NCBI GenBank assembly: GCA_963518955.1
Contig: CAUQKI010000005.1
Location: forward strand, 1-64,000
DNA from: JABCPE02 sp963518955
GTDB lineage: Bacteria > Bacteroidota > Bacteroidia > Flavobacteriales > Weeksellaceae
Length of the DNA: 64,000 bases
Direction: 5' to 3'
Shown here: positions 1-7,225 of the stretch, in pieces
Position numbering within the stretch: position 1 is the stretch's first letter
Layout of the letters: each line of letters begins with the position of its first letter
The notes under the pieces: generated by a model
Told to the model about the DNA's origin: nothing
Database searches by the model: none
Seen by the model: only the letters and a program-made list of their open reading frames with translations
Made by a program: the position numbers and the translations under genes

Positions 1-2
1 AT

Positions 3-128
3 GAATACGACTGCACGCGGTTTAGCCACGAAAAAAGTGCGCGCGAATTAGGAGCAAGTTTCCGTCCTTTCACTAAAACCTTAAAAGATACTATAGCTTG
101 GTATCGAGAAAATGGTTGGATAAAGTAA
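3..128 (+). CDS. NAD-dependent epimerase/dehydratase, C-terminal end only
   Basis: Only the last 41 codons lie in the window; the gene enters from the left edge and stops with TAA. The frame begins at base 3 and ends in the pattern ARELG-x-F-R-P followed by L-x-DTIxWYRENGWI. This is the usual C-terminal signature of extended short-chain dehydrogenases of the dihydroflavonol-4-reductase/epimerase type, where a residual helix precedes a final WYxExG. Substrate and role cannot be told from this piece. The next readable sequence, two bases past the stop, is a fragment of an unrelated gene, so the 3' flank looks rearranged. Confidence 0.7.
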   Translation, partial: EYDCTRFSHEKSARELGASFRPFTKTLKDTIAWYRENGWIK

Positions 129-130
129 AT

Positions 131-214
131 ATTGATAGTTGCCTTATCACAGGACAAAATCCTCAATCAGCGAAGAGCGTAGGCGAAGCCATGGTAAAAG
201 AACTGAAAAAATAA
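131..214 (+). pseudogene. Remnant of a DJ-1/PfpI-family (type 1 glutamine amidotransferase-like) gene
   Basis: A short open stretch in a different frame from the preceding epimerase reads LITGQNPQSAKSVGEAM followed by VKELKK and a TAA stop. The LITGxNPxSxxxV pattern is the characteristic C-terminal segment of DJ-1/PfpI-family proteins (Hsp31/YhbO-like). There is no room for the rest of the roughly 180-230 residue domain, because the epimerase stop lies directly upstream. I read it as the surviving 3' end of a deleted gene. The assignment rests on about 25 residues. Confidence 0.5.
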
Positions 215-277
215 TTGATAAACACCTAATAACTTGGGCATATAAGTATCAAAGGATATTTGTATGCCCATTTTTTG

Positions 278-285
278 TATTTTTG
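278..285 (+). promoter_or_regulatory. -7 promoter element TATTTTTG
   Basis: Matches the Bacteroidota TAnnTTTG consensus and lies 17 bases before the ATG at 303. Transcription from it would begin around 290, which argues against the longer upstream reading frame starting at 264. Confidence 0.5.
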
Positions 286-302
286 TTATAAATTTTTCAC
301 AA

Positions 303-941
303 ATGAAAGCACTCATCATTGGCGGGACAGGCGCTACAGGAAAGAATTTGGTTTCGTTGCTTTTAGAAGATGATATCATTTCGGAAGTGCATAGTTTTGT
401 GCGTAAAACACCTTCGTCAGCCCACCCAAAACTAAAATCTCATGTCATAGATTTTGAACAGCCAGACATATGGGCAGAGCTGCTCCGCGGAGATGTTGCA
501 TTTTCCTGCTTGGGAACTACCCTTGCACAGGCTGGAAGCAAAGAAGCACAGTGGCGTGTGGATTACGACTATCAGTGGCAGTTTGCAGAAAGATGCCGAA
601 AAAATGGAGTTCCTGTTTTCGTGCTGGTGTCTGCTGCGGGAGCAGATGCTAAATCGAGTATGTTTTACAACAAAATGAAAGGAAAACTAGAAGACGCAGT
701 CAAAACCCTGAATTTTCCAAAACTCCTTGTTTTTCAGCCATCTCTATTGGTTCGTGAGCATTCCGACCGTACGGGCGAAAATATAAGTATGAAGGTCATC
801 AACTTTTTAAATAAAATAGGACTTTTCAAACGATACAAACCCATGCCTACAAAGGTTTTAGCAGAGAAAATGATAAAAGCCGCCAAAGACACAAAACAAG
901 GCTCTCACACCTTTACTTTGGATAAAATTTTTGAACTATAA
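303..941 (+). CDS. NAD(P)H-binding oxidoreductase (TIP30/HTATIP2-like SDR)
   Basis: A 212-residue atypical short-chain dehydrogenase. The N-terminus has the dinucleotide-binding glycine motif GGTGATG at about residues 7-13, directly after the first beta strand. A YxxxK-type pair appears as YNKMK around residue 122, after a VSAAGAD strand. This layout fits the NAD(P)-binding TIP30/HTATIP2-like family; the substrate is not known for most bacterial members. ATG at 303 is chosen over the longer frame from 264 because a -7 promoter box lies between them and because the family starts right at the Rossmann strand. It stands alone between the rearranged left flank and the immunity-like genes. Confidence 0.75.
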   Translation: MKALIIGGTGATGKNLVSLLLEDDIISEVHSFVRKTPSSAHPKLKSHVIDFEQPDIWAELLRGDVAFSCLGTTLAQAGSKEAQWRVDYDYQWQFAERCRKNGVPVFVLVSAAGADAKSSMFYNKMKGKLEDAVKTLNFPKLLVFQPSLLVREHSDRTGENISMKVINFLNKIGLFKRYKPMPTKVLAEKMIKAAKDTKQGSHTFTLDKIFEL

Positions 942-987
942 CTAACAAATTAATTTAGCTAAACTAATTCATCAAACAAGTCAATAT

Positions 988-2139
988 ATGCCAAAAACTT
1001 ATGGAAAATTTACGCTGTCTCTCACAGGAAAGGACAGTCACAAGGTGAACATCACCCCAGGACAAGGACGCTTTACTATAGCCCCTAAGACCTCGGGAGA
1101 GAAAGCTGATGCTTATGTAGAGGCAGACACCCCTATACAATGGGAAGTTTTCAACGATTTTAAAGTACCCGCAGGAGGCAACTGGCCGCGTATGATGGAC
1201 TATATGGGGAATGACACCCGCTTTATAAAATGGACAGAACAGCGCGAAATGGAGAGCTTTGACTGGACACTAATGGCTCTTGCAACAGTAGATTTCTCTA
1301 AAGCAAAGATTGAATATTTATCGGTAGACAATAATGATTATCCTCTTGATATTAAACTCGGTAACAAGTGGCTGAAGGGGCTTAGTTTGCAAGGAAATCC
1401 GCATAAGATAACGCTTGAATTGGCAGTTCCTTTGAAGAGTATCTCGTTTGACATCAGTACTGAAAAGAAGAATAATACCCCTGTATTCTTGCCTGAATTT
1501 GAAGTGCTAAAAGATATTACCACTATCAATATAAGTACGCCGGTAGGGGGACAACCCTTTGACTGCGGGAGCTTGTTGCAGTTCAAGAAACTGAAGACTG
1601 TGAGATTGTATGGAAATATGTGTAATATGGAGGCTTTGGGTAAACTAAACCTTAGCGGTATTGAGGTGCGTTATTGTCCTGATATGACTGGATTACCCCC
1701 TTTGAGTACTTGGGAAGACTTCAGCTATTGTATTTTCTGGAATGTGGAAGAGGTAAGAGGTAAGGCACTGAGAAAAGAACTGAAAGAATTGGAGAAAACG
1801 CGAGGGTTGAGTGAATATGCTTCAGTCTCCAACTTGCACCCTAAGAGTTGGTTTGCTACAGAGTTCAACATTCCTTTTGCTTCGTGGGAAGGCAAGAACG
1901 GCAGAGAGGCAATGAAAGCCTACAAGGAAACCCTAAAAGCCGTAAAAAAAGCTAAAGAGGAAAAAGAAGTTAGGAGCCTATTAGAGGGTCTTATCGCTGT
2001 TATCAACGGTTTGCCCAATATAGAAACTACTGAGCGAGAGGATACCTACGAAGCTGTATGTCAACTAGCAGAAGTAGCGTCTTTTGCTATTGAGGAAGAG
2101 AAAATAACGCAGTGGTTTGACCAGGCGAGAGATTTCTGA
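988..2139 (+). CDS. Uncharacterised protein with leucine-rich-like strands and a C-terminal helical domain
   Basis: A 383-residue soluble protein without signal peptide or membrane segment; I do not recognise a named family. Residues 1-120 are polar and rich in beta/turn sequence, with a WP-RMMDYMGNDTRF segment. Residues 130-260 contain spaced LxxLxLxGN-like strands (IEYLSVDNN, LKGLSLQGN, LKTVRLYGN, LSGIEVRYC) that resemble irregular leucine-rich repeats. Residues 300-383 are helical, ending in an acidic stretch with WFDQARDF. It opens a run of short acidic immunity-like genes and is 22 bases from the next, suggesting co-transcription. A cytoplasmic protective or scaffold role is a guess from context only. 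Confidence 0.6.
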   Translation: MPKTYGKFTLSLTGKDSHKVNITPGQGRFTIAPKTSGEKADAYVEADTPIQWEVFNDFKVPAGGNWPRMMDYMGNDTRFIKWTEQREMESFDWTLMALATVDFSKAKIEYLSVDNNDYPLDIKLGNKWLKGLSLQGNPHKITLELAVPLKSISFDISTEKKNNTPVFLPEFEVLKDITTINISTPVGGQPFDCGSLLQFKKLKTVRLYGNMCNMEALGKLNLSGIEVRYCPDMTGLPPLSTWEDFSYCIFWNVEEVRGKALRKELKELEKTRGLSEYASVSNLHPKSWFATEFNIPFASWEGKNGREAMKAYKETLKAVKKAKEEKEVRSLLEGLIAVINGLPNIETTEREDTYEAVCQLAEVASFAIEEEKITQWFDQARDF

Positions 2140-2161
2140 GTAAAACATTAAAAAAAATACA

Positions 2162-2776
2162 ATGAAAATATATAACACCTTAGAAAAGGTGGATATTCCC
2201 TTTGAAGATATCCAAAATTTAAAAGCATTTACTTCAAGAGAGGGCTTTATGCTTGTTGATGACGAAGAATACGAAGCACTACAAAAGTTCTTTCAGCAAT
2301 TTTCGTTGTTTAATGGACTTTGTCCACTACTTTCTGACGGCAATTCCAATTATTGGTGTGTTTTTACCAAAGGGGCGCGAAAAGGACTTATTTGTTACCT
2401 CAATCACGAAGAGCAAGACCGTCTAGAGCCTCGTTTTAAGAATATCAGTCGGTTGTTAGTTGCCATAGAAAAACACCCTGACGCGAGTGATTTTGATGAT
2501 TTAAGCGAATTGCCCGAGGTATTTGACTTTCCTACTATTACATTAGAAGATTTCTCTGAACGAGAGACTATCATTGCCCAGCTATATCGCGAAATCGAGC
2601 AGCTACCTGAGGATAATTGCTTTGACCAAGCGCGCTCTTCGCGTATTTATGCCATTATCACTTTGGCAACCGCCACAGAAGTAGCGACTCACATCAAGCC
2701 TTTTTTAGACGATGAAGACGACTATGTGGCGGAATTTGCTAAAAACGCAATGAAAGCACGATGCATAACCCCCTAA
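2162..2776 (+). CDS. SUKH (SMI1/KNR4)-like putative immunity protein with C-terminal helical extension
   Basis: A 204-residue acidic soluble protein. The first 120 residues carry the loose SUKH pattern: a YEALQKFF helix, an NGL segment, then a strand giving YWCVF and GLICYLNHE, ending in a PEVFDFP segment. The last 80 residues look helical (RSSRIYAIITLATATE, then IKPFLDDEDDYVAEFAKNAM) and resemble a single HEAT-like helical pair. SUKH proteins are cytoplasmic immunity proteins for nuclease and other polymorphic toxins. No toxin is adjacent, so an orphan immunity role is inferred. The assignment is by pattern only. Confidence 0.5.
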   Translation: MKIYNTLEKVDIPFEDIQNLKAFTSREGFMLVDDEEYEALQKFFQQFSLFNGLCPLLSDGNSNYWCVFTKGARKGLICYLNHEEQDRLEPRFKNISRLLVAIEKHPDASDFDDLSELPEVFDFPTITLEDFSERETIIAQLYREIEQLPEDNCFDQARSSRIYAIITLATATEVATHIKPFLDDEDDYVAEFAKNAMKARCITP

Positions 2777-2787
2777 CAAAGAACATT

Positions 2788-3087
2788 ATGACCTCAGATG
2801 AATTTGCAAAGAATTTTTATATCGAAAAACTAAATTTCCTAAAATCCTGCTTTGAAGAGCAGCTAAAAGAAGTAATAGATACTCTACTAACAGATGTTTT
2901 TTACAGCGTTTTATTAGGATTAGATGGTAAAAATCCCATAGGCAACACCCATCAGACTTACAAAATATACGATAAAGAAGGCTATCTCATTTCCAATTGT
3001 GGGGAATTGGAAGCCAGTGATTATCAGTACTTTCACGGAGGCAAATATGAAGGTACTACTTTTGCTCCCGATTTTGAATCAAATTAA
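2788..3087 (+). CDS. Small conserved protein, paralogue of the gene at 6145, with an in-frame internal deletion
   Basis: A 99-residue protein starting MTSDEFAKNFY, nearly identical to the start of the 116-residue protein at 6145. Relative to that copy it lacks 23 residues (69 bases) between CFEEQ and LKEVIDTLL, and it has a different last dozen residues. The lost segment ends on a short near-repeat (gagcagc versus gaacagc), which suggests slippage or recombination between small repeats. The ATG at 2788 is chosen because it matches the paralogue's start; an upstream ATG at 2761 would overlap the preceding gene. Function unknown. It follows a SUKH-like gene, so an immunity-related role is plausible. 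Confidence 0.6.
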   Translation: MTSDEFAKNFYIEKLNFLKSCFEEQLKEVIDTLLTDVFYSVLLGLDGKNPIGNTHQTYKIYDKEGYLISNCGELEASDYQYFHGGKYEGTTFAPDFESN

Positions 3088-3103
3088 AAAAATATAATAT
3101 AAA

Positions 3104-3451
3104 ATGGCTTACAGTACAGCTCTTGCGGATAGAATTCGGGAATATTTAGCCGAAATTCCTAATATTACAGTGGAAGAAAAAACGATGTTTGGTGGTTTGG
3201 CTTTCTTGGTAAATGATAAAATGTGCATCAACATAGGCGAAGATGTTCTGATGTGCAGATTTGACCCTGAACGGACGGAAGAAATAGCAGAACGAGAAGG
3301 TTTTCTCCCGGTAGTAATGAGAGGAAAAGAGCTCAAGGGCTATTGCTATGTGGAAGAATTTGGGTTTAAAAAGAAAGAAGATTTCGTTTTTTGGTTGGAA
3401 CTTTGTCTCGAATTTAACAGCAGAGCAAAAAATTCTAAAAAAAGAAAATAA
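3104..3451 (+). CDS. TfoX/Sxy N-terminal-domain protein
   Basis: A 115-residue protein with the TfoX N-terminal-domain hallmarks: KTMFGGLAFLVNDKM at about residues 27-41, then CRFDPER and a Y/F-rich segment with WLELCLEFN near the end. In proteobacteria the full-length TfoX/Sxy protein regulates competence together with CRP. Stand-alone N-terminal domains like this one are common in Bacteroidota and have no established role. A basic tail (NSKKRK) ends the protein. It lies 17 bases after the preceding gene and is followed by an intrinsic terminator, so it is probably the last gene of the 988-3451 run. Confidence 0.8.
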   Translation: MAYSTALADRIREYLAEIPNITVEEKTMFGGLAFLVNDKMCINIGEDVLMCRFDPERTEEIAEREGFLPVVMRGKELKGYCYVEEFGFKKKEDFVFWLELCLEFNSRAKNSKKRK

Positions 3452-3477
3452 ATACTATAAGTTTTTGAATAACAAAA

Positions 3478-3514
3478 CCCTGAACTTGCACCACACAAAT
3501 TCAGGGATTTTTTT
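3478..3514 (+). terminator. Intrinsic terminator after the TfoX-like gene
   Basis: Inverted repeat ccctgaa/ttcaggg with a 15-base loop, followed by a run of seven T residues. It lies just before the end of the convergent gene at 3516. Confidence 0.65.
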
Positions 3515-3515
3515 G

Positions 3516-3860
3516 TTATGACTCTTGGCTCTTCGCTTTTTCTATCTGTTTGTGAAGGGTTTTTAATTCTCTTTTGAGTTTTCTTTCTTGGCGTTTGGCG
3601 CCTCGTAGAATTATTTTAGCGAACTTTCTTTGCTTTTTACTGATATTTTCATCAGAAGAAAACCAAGCATCTTTATACTTTTTTTCTAAAAATTCTTTGG
3701 CTTCTTTTTTCAGTTTGATTGTTTTAGCGAGTTTCTTTTCCAATTTCTCATTTTCGGCTTGGAGCCGAGCAAGTGTTGAGTTTTCTTCTTGGGTTTGCGC
3801 CACAGCAAAACTTCCTAAAAAAAGCGTAAAAAGAACCGCTATCAAAAATCTTTTCTTCAT
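3516..3860 (-). CDS. Small secreted coiled-coil protein
   Basis: A 114-residue protein. Residues 1-21 form a clear signal peptide (basic MKKR, hydrophobic core, AVAQ cleavage site). The rest is almost entirely charged heptad-like sequence (LARLQAENEKLEKKLAK, later KRQERKLKRELKTLHKQIEK), predicted to be one long periplasmic coiled coil. No enzymatic motif is visible and no named family is recognised. A -7 box on the same strand at 3883-3890 gives it its own promoter. It converges with the TfoX-like gene, so it is not part of that unit. Confidence 0.65.
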   Translation of the reverse strand: MKKRFLIAVLFTLFLGSFAVAQTQEENSTLARLQAENEKLEKKLAKTIKLKKEAKEFLEKKYKDAWFSSDENISKKQRKFAKIILRGAKRQERKLKRELKTLHKQIEKAKSQES

Positions 3861-3882
3861 TTTTTGACATTTTTAAAGGGCG

Positions 3883-3890
3883 CAAAGATA
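3883..3890 (-). promoter_or_regulatory. -7 promoter element (TATCTTTG on the minus strand)
   Basis: Perfect TAnnTTTG match about 23 bases upstream of the start codon of the secreted coiled-coil gene at 3860. Confidence 0.55.
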
Positions 3891-3970
3891 ATGTTTTTGT
3901 TATTCAGTTTTAATAATTTTACACTGTCTTTTTTTCCTTTAAATCTATGCTTCGTTTTATTTTGAAAAAA

Positions 3971-4837
3971 CTAAAAATTTGATTCATGAACTCGCTGAGT
4001 ATTGATTCTAATTCTTCTGAGCCATAATCCTACACCAAAATACAACAAACAAGGAATAATCCCTGAAACGGGCGAAATGAGAATTTCTTTCCCTGTTTCT
4101 ATAAGGATATGTTTATCATATATCAGGCTGTTGATAGTGGCATCCTCTATGGCATGCATCCACACCCCAGGCCATATTGACTTCGTAAGGCGGAAAAGTT
4201 CGGTATACATCACCGTCCACGAAGTGCAGCACACCAATGCCATGATACAAAAAGTTACCTTATCATAAGGGAATACAGCAAATAGCTGTTCTGGCTTTAA
4301 AAAATAGAAGAAGTAAGGCCAATGCCACGAGCACCACACTACCCCCACGATGAGGTAGAGCCACACATCTTTAATCTTCAAACTGAGTAAACGAGCCGTA
4401 AGATACCCTCTCCAAGACGATTCTTCAAAGAAATTCTTTATAATTTCAGCTAACACAAAAATACCAAAGCCCGCAAGATAGTCCGCCCAACGGATTTGTA
4501 CATCCAGCCACCCAAAAAGCTCTCCTATAAGCAAGGTAAGGGCTATCACCACAGGATAAATAAGAGTAGCCACACCATACCAACGGAGGTTTTTCTTGAT
4601 AAGTGGACGCAATCCTGCATCGCGCCAGCCATCGCCCATAAAAGCGCGCAATAAGAGCCAAGTAAGCACTGGAGCAACGATAAAAATCCCCATTCCGCTA
4701 GTACCATTGCTGGTGTCACTGAAATCACCTGTTGTCTCTCCCGTAAGAGAATCGACCCATACGCCTACCCAGCCACAACTGAGGGCTATGAGAATAAAAA
4801 TACATAAATTCCGAATTGTTCGCGTTTGATTTTTCAT
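3971..4837 (-). CDS. CPBP-family intramembrane glutamic endopeptidase
   Basis: A 288-residue integral membrane protein with about eight hydrophobic segments. It carries the CPBP (Rce1/Abi) signature: EESSWR at residues 138-143, followed by a second motif with H172 in WHWPYF. In this family the paired glutamates and downstream histidines form the active site within the membrane. Bacterial members are associated with bacteriocin immunity and protein processing, but no substrate can be named here. It is divergent from a LuxR-type gene, and the first 15 or so bases around the two start regions form an inverted repeat. Confidence 0.85.
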   Translation of the reverse strand: MKNQTRTIRNLCIFILIALSCGWVGVWVDSLTGETTGDFSDTSNGTSGMGIFIVAPVLTWLLLRAFMGDGWRDAGLRPLIKKNLRWYGVATLIYPVVIALTLLIGELFGWLDVQIRWADYLAGFGIFVLAEIIKNFFEESSWRGYLTARLLSLKIKDVWLYLIVGVVWCSWHWPYFFYFLKPEQLFAVFPYDKVTFCIMALVCCTSWTVMYTELFRLTKSIWPGVWMHAIEDATINSLIYDKHILIETGKEILISPVSGIIPCLLYFGVGLWLRRIRINTQRVHESNF

Positions 4838-4854
4838 CTTTAAAAATATTTATA

Positions 4855-4862
4855 TAATTTTG
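4855..4862 (+). promoter_or_regulatory. -7 promoter element TAATTTTG in the divergent intergenic region
   Basis: Matches TAnnTTTG and would give the LuxR-type gene a leader of about 50 bases. The 84-base gap also serves the divergent CPBP gene, for which no clear box was found. Confidence 0.4.
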
Positions 4863-4921
4863 GTGTAAAATTATTTCAACAAGTATCCTTCTCCAATACT
4901 GAATAATAACCATTTTTAAAG

Positions 4922-5563
4922 ATGAAAACTGATAAAAGCATAGAGGAAATCGCACAGGAACACCTTCCCTATATGAAAATCTTGGAACAAGCAGGAAGTT
5001 TCGCCGTTTTTCTATCGGATAGATTTGGGCATTACTATTATGTAACTGAATATATCAATACTCCTCAAGAGCTTGATATTGAGAAATTAGTACATCCCGA
5101 TGATTTAGAGGTGGTAAGAAGAATTGATGAAAAAGTATGGGAGTTTTTGGATACGCTCCCTGAAGAGGAAAAACTGACTTACAAATACATCTATGAGCTG
5201 AGAGTATTGGAAAAAGGGAAATATGTACGAATGATTTACCAAATGCGTATATTGGCATTCAGAGATGATAATTTCCTAGCAATGGGTATCATAGACCTCG
5301 CTCCTGAACAATCGGCAAACACTTCTGTGCGTTTTCAGGTAAAAAATTGTCTTACTGATGAAATCGTACCTTTTGCGATTGAAAGCGCCGCCGATACCCT
5401 ACTCACTCCGCGCGAAAGAGAGGTTCTCGCCCTTGCCAAAGAGGGAATGCTAAGCAAAGAAATATCCGAAAAACTGAATATCAGCGTACATACCGTAAAC
5501 CGCCATCGGCAGAATATCCTCGAAAAACTAAAAGTGGATAATATCATAGAAGCCATAAGATAA
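4922..5563 (+). CDS. LuxR-type transcriptional regulator with N-terminal PAS-like region
   Basis: A 213-residue DNA-binding protein. The C-terminal 55 residues are a textbook LuxR/GerE helix-turn-helix: LTPREREVLALAKEG, then LSKEISEKLNISVHTVNRHR and ILEKLKV. The N-terminal 130 residues resemble a PAS fold (VFLSDRFGHYYYVTEYIN, LVHPDDLEVV, KYVRMIYQMRIL), so it probably senses a small ligand or a partner rather than phosphorylation; no receiver aspartate pattern is seen. It faces the CPBP protease gene across 84 bases and is the natural candidate to control it and the genes downstream. Confidence 0.8.
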   Translation: MKTDKSIEEIAQEHLPYMKILEQAGSFAVFLSDRFGHYYYVTEYINTPQELDIEKLVHPDDLEVVRRIDEKVWEFLDTLPEEEKLTYKYIYELRVLEKGKYVRMIYQMRILAFRDDNFLAMGIIDLAPEQSANTSVRFQVKNCLTDEIVPFAIESAADTLLTPREREVLALAKEGMLSKEISEKLNISVHTVNRHRQNILEKLKVDNIIEAIR

Positions 5564-5642
5564 TTGATTCCTAATTTGTATCTTGAAAATTCAAGTTAAT
5601 GACAATGCCAGAGAATTTTAATTAACTCATAAACAGATTACT

Positions 5643-6137
5643 ATGTATAATTTTAACGAACTTGATGCCCTTACCGATCGCCTTTTAAACAATGAAATTC
5701 AAGCGTATGACCTGCCTTATTATATAGAACCAATGCTTGAAGGTTCTACTCTTATCAATTTGCTCAAAGCCTATCTAAATGATGCCATTACCCATAAAAA
5801 TGCCAGCCGTATAGAGTGTGCTATCATTCTTGCAGGAGCATTGGGTGAGGATAAAAAGCTGTTGTCGCAGTACGAAAACTTGCTTTTGGAAGATTGGCAT
5901 CACAGTCACGAAGATCTTGTGAATATTATGGAATCTTATGGCAATAGCTCAAATGTTACTACTTTACAAAAAGCTTTCAGCCTCTCCCTGACTTATATGG
6001 AGTATAACCATTATTATTCTTTTCACCGCAAGTTGCTTTATGCTATTTTAAAGTTAGCTCCTCAGCAATTTGCCCAAATACGCAAGGCTGTACAAGGCAG
6101 ACTTTGTCCAGAATTGAAAAAGGAATCGTTTAAATGA
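5643..6137 (+). CDS. Helical hypothetical protein, possible immunity protein
   Basis: A 164-residue acidic helical protein of no family I recognise. Successive helices (LTDRLLNNEIQAYDLPYYI, LINLLKAYLNDAI, IECAIILAGALGED) have a HEAT-repeat flavour. It contains no signal peptide or catalytic motif. It lies 7 bases upstream of the intact copy of the MTSDEF family, just as a partly helical gene precedes the other copy at 2788. That arrangement suggests a two-gene cassette that has been duplicated and has exchanged its first member. Confidence 0.5.
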   Translation: MYNFNELDALTDRLLNNEIQAYDLPYYIEPMLEGSTLINLLKAYLNDAITHKNASRIECAIILAGALGEDKKLLSQYENLLLEDWHHSHEDLVNIMESYGNSSNVTTLQKAFSLSLTYMEYNHYYSFHRKLLYAILKLAPQQFAQIRKAVQGRLCPELKKESFK

Positions 6138-6144
6138 TAACATT

Positions 6145-6495
6145 ATGACCTCAGACGAATTTGCAAAGAATTTTTATCTTGAAAAACTAAATTTTCTAAA
6201 ATCCTGCTTTGAAGAGCAGCCTAAATATCCCAGTGTTATAAATACTAAAATAAAAGAAATGACGCTCGACAGCACTCAGCAAGAACAGCTCAAAGAAGTA
6301 ATAGACACACTCTTGACAGATGTATTTTACAGCATTTTATTAGGATTAGATGGTGAAAACTCCATAGGCGACACCCAGCAGATTTACAAAATATATGATG
6401 AAGAAGGCAATCTTATTTCTGATTGTGGCGAATTAGAAGCCAGCGCTTATGAATACTTTCATGAAGGTAAATATGAAGAAAAAGCCGTAAAATAA
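6145..6495 (+). CDS. Small conserved protein, full-length member of the duplicated MTSDEF family
   Basis: A 116-residue acidic protein that is the most complete of three copies in this window (others at 2788 and a remnant near 8000). Conserved blocks are MTSDEFAKNFY, EKLNFLKSCFEEQ, QLKEVIDTLLTDVFYS, then LLGLDGENSIG and a C-terminal Y-K-I-Y-D-E-E-G-N-L-I-S-D-C-G-E-L-E block. It has no signal peptide. Function is unknown. The TYKIYDEEG and CGELEASAYEYF strands look like a small alpha-beta fold typical of immunity proteins, but this is only an impression. Confidence 0.6.
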   Translation: MTSDEFAKNFYLEKLNFLKSCFEEQPKYPSVINTKIKEMTLDSTQQEQLKEVIDTLLTDVFYSILLGLDGENSIGDTQQIYKIYDEEGNLISDCGELEASAYEYFHEGKYEEKAVK

Positions 6496-6575
6496 AGAAC
6501 GAAACTTCTTGTCTAACCATCCATTCCCTCGCTTACTTATATGATGGAGAAATGGTGGAGTAATAATTAACCATT

Positions 6576-7160
6576 ATGTTTGATTCTTTAAAAAAACATT
6601 TTCAACAAGTTCTTCCTTTTACTAAGGAAGAACTCAACGCAGTAGATAAATATTTTACTGAATGTATTTTCGCTAAGAAAGCAATGCTCTTAGAGGCTCC
6701 TGATTCTTGTAAGTATCTCTTTTTTATCGCTAAAGGTTGTGTGTGCCATTTCCATACCAAGGACGACGGCAATGAAAAAACCTGTGACATTTCACTTGAA
6801 AACCAATGGACAACCTCTTTTATGAGTTTCAACAGCGGTTGTCCGTCTAATCTCTCGTTACAAGCCCTAAAGGAGACAACCATCTATCGTATCAGTAAAG
6901 AAGACCTTTTTTCTCTTTATGCTGAACATCACAACTTTGAAACTTTCGGACGCTTGATGACTGAGCAAATCCTACAGCGTGCTACTGATACCGCTATGTA
7001 CCTCGCTGCTGATAAACCTGAAGAACGCTTTGAGCATCTATTGCATTCGCGCCCAGAACTCTTTCAGCGAGTACCTCAAAAATACATCGCCAACCTACTG
7101 GGTATCAGCCCCGAAAGTTTTAGCAGATTGCTGAAACGCAGGCACTCCAAAAAATCTTAA
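6576..7160 (+). CDS. Crp/Fnr-family transcriptional regulator
   Basis: A 194-residue regulator. Residues 20-120 fit the cyclic-nucleotide-binding jelly roll (FTKEELNAVDKYF, FFIAKGCVCHFH, SLENQWTTSFMSF). The C-terminus has a short winged-helix segment VPQKYIANLLGISPESFSRLLKR, which is the DNA-recognition helix pattern of Bacteroidota Crp/Fnr proteins. The glycine-rich ligand-phosphate loop of true CRP is not evident, so the effector is unlikely to be cAMP in the classical way. It precedes a TPR-like gene that has its own -7 box. Confidence 0.85.
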   Translation: MFDSLKKHFQQVLPFTKEELNAVDKYFTECIFAKKAMLLEAPDSCKYLFFIAKGCVCHFHTKDDGNEKTCDISLENQWTTSFMSFNSGCPSNLSLQALKETTIYRISKEDLFSLYAEHHNFETFGRLMTEQILQRATDTAMYLAADKPEERFEHLLHSRPELFQRVPQKYIANLLGISPESFSRLLKRRHSKKS

Positions 7161-7193
7161 CTTAAGTCAACTAGTGGGAAGCTCATTGTGTCG

Positions 7194-7201
7194 TACTTTT
7201 G
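7194..7201 (+). promoter_or_regulatory. -7 promoter element TACTTTTG
   Basis: TAnnTTTG match 24 bases before the ATG at 7226. It overlaps the alternative upstream start at 7199, which supports the shorter reading frame. Confidence 0.5.
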
Positions 7202-7225
7202 CCCCGAATTCAAAAAGAAGACATA

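Noticed and set aside
2761..2787. Upstream ATG that would lengthen the 2788 protein by nine residues
   Set aside because: It overlaps the preceding gene, and the paralogue at 6145 begins exactly at MTSDEF.
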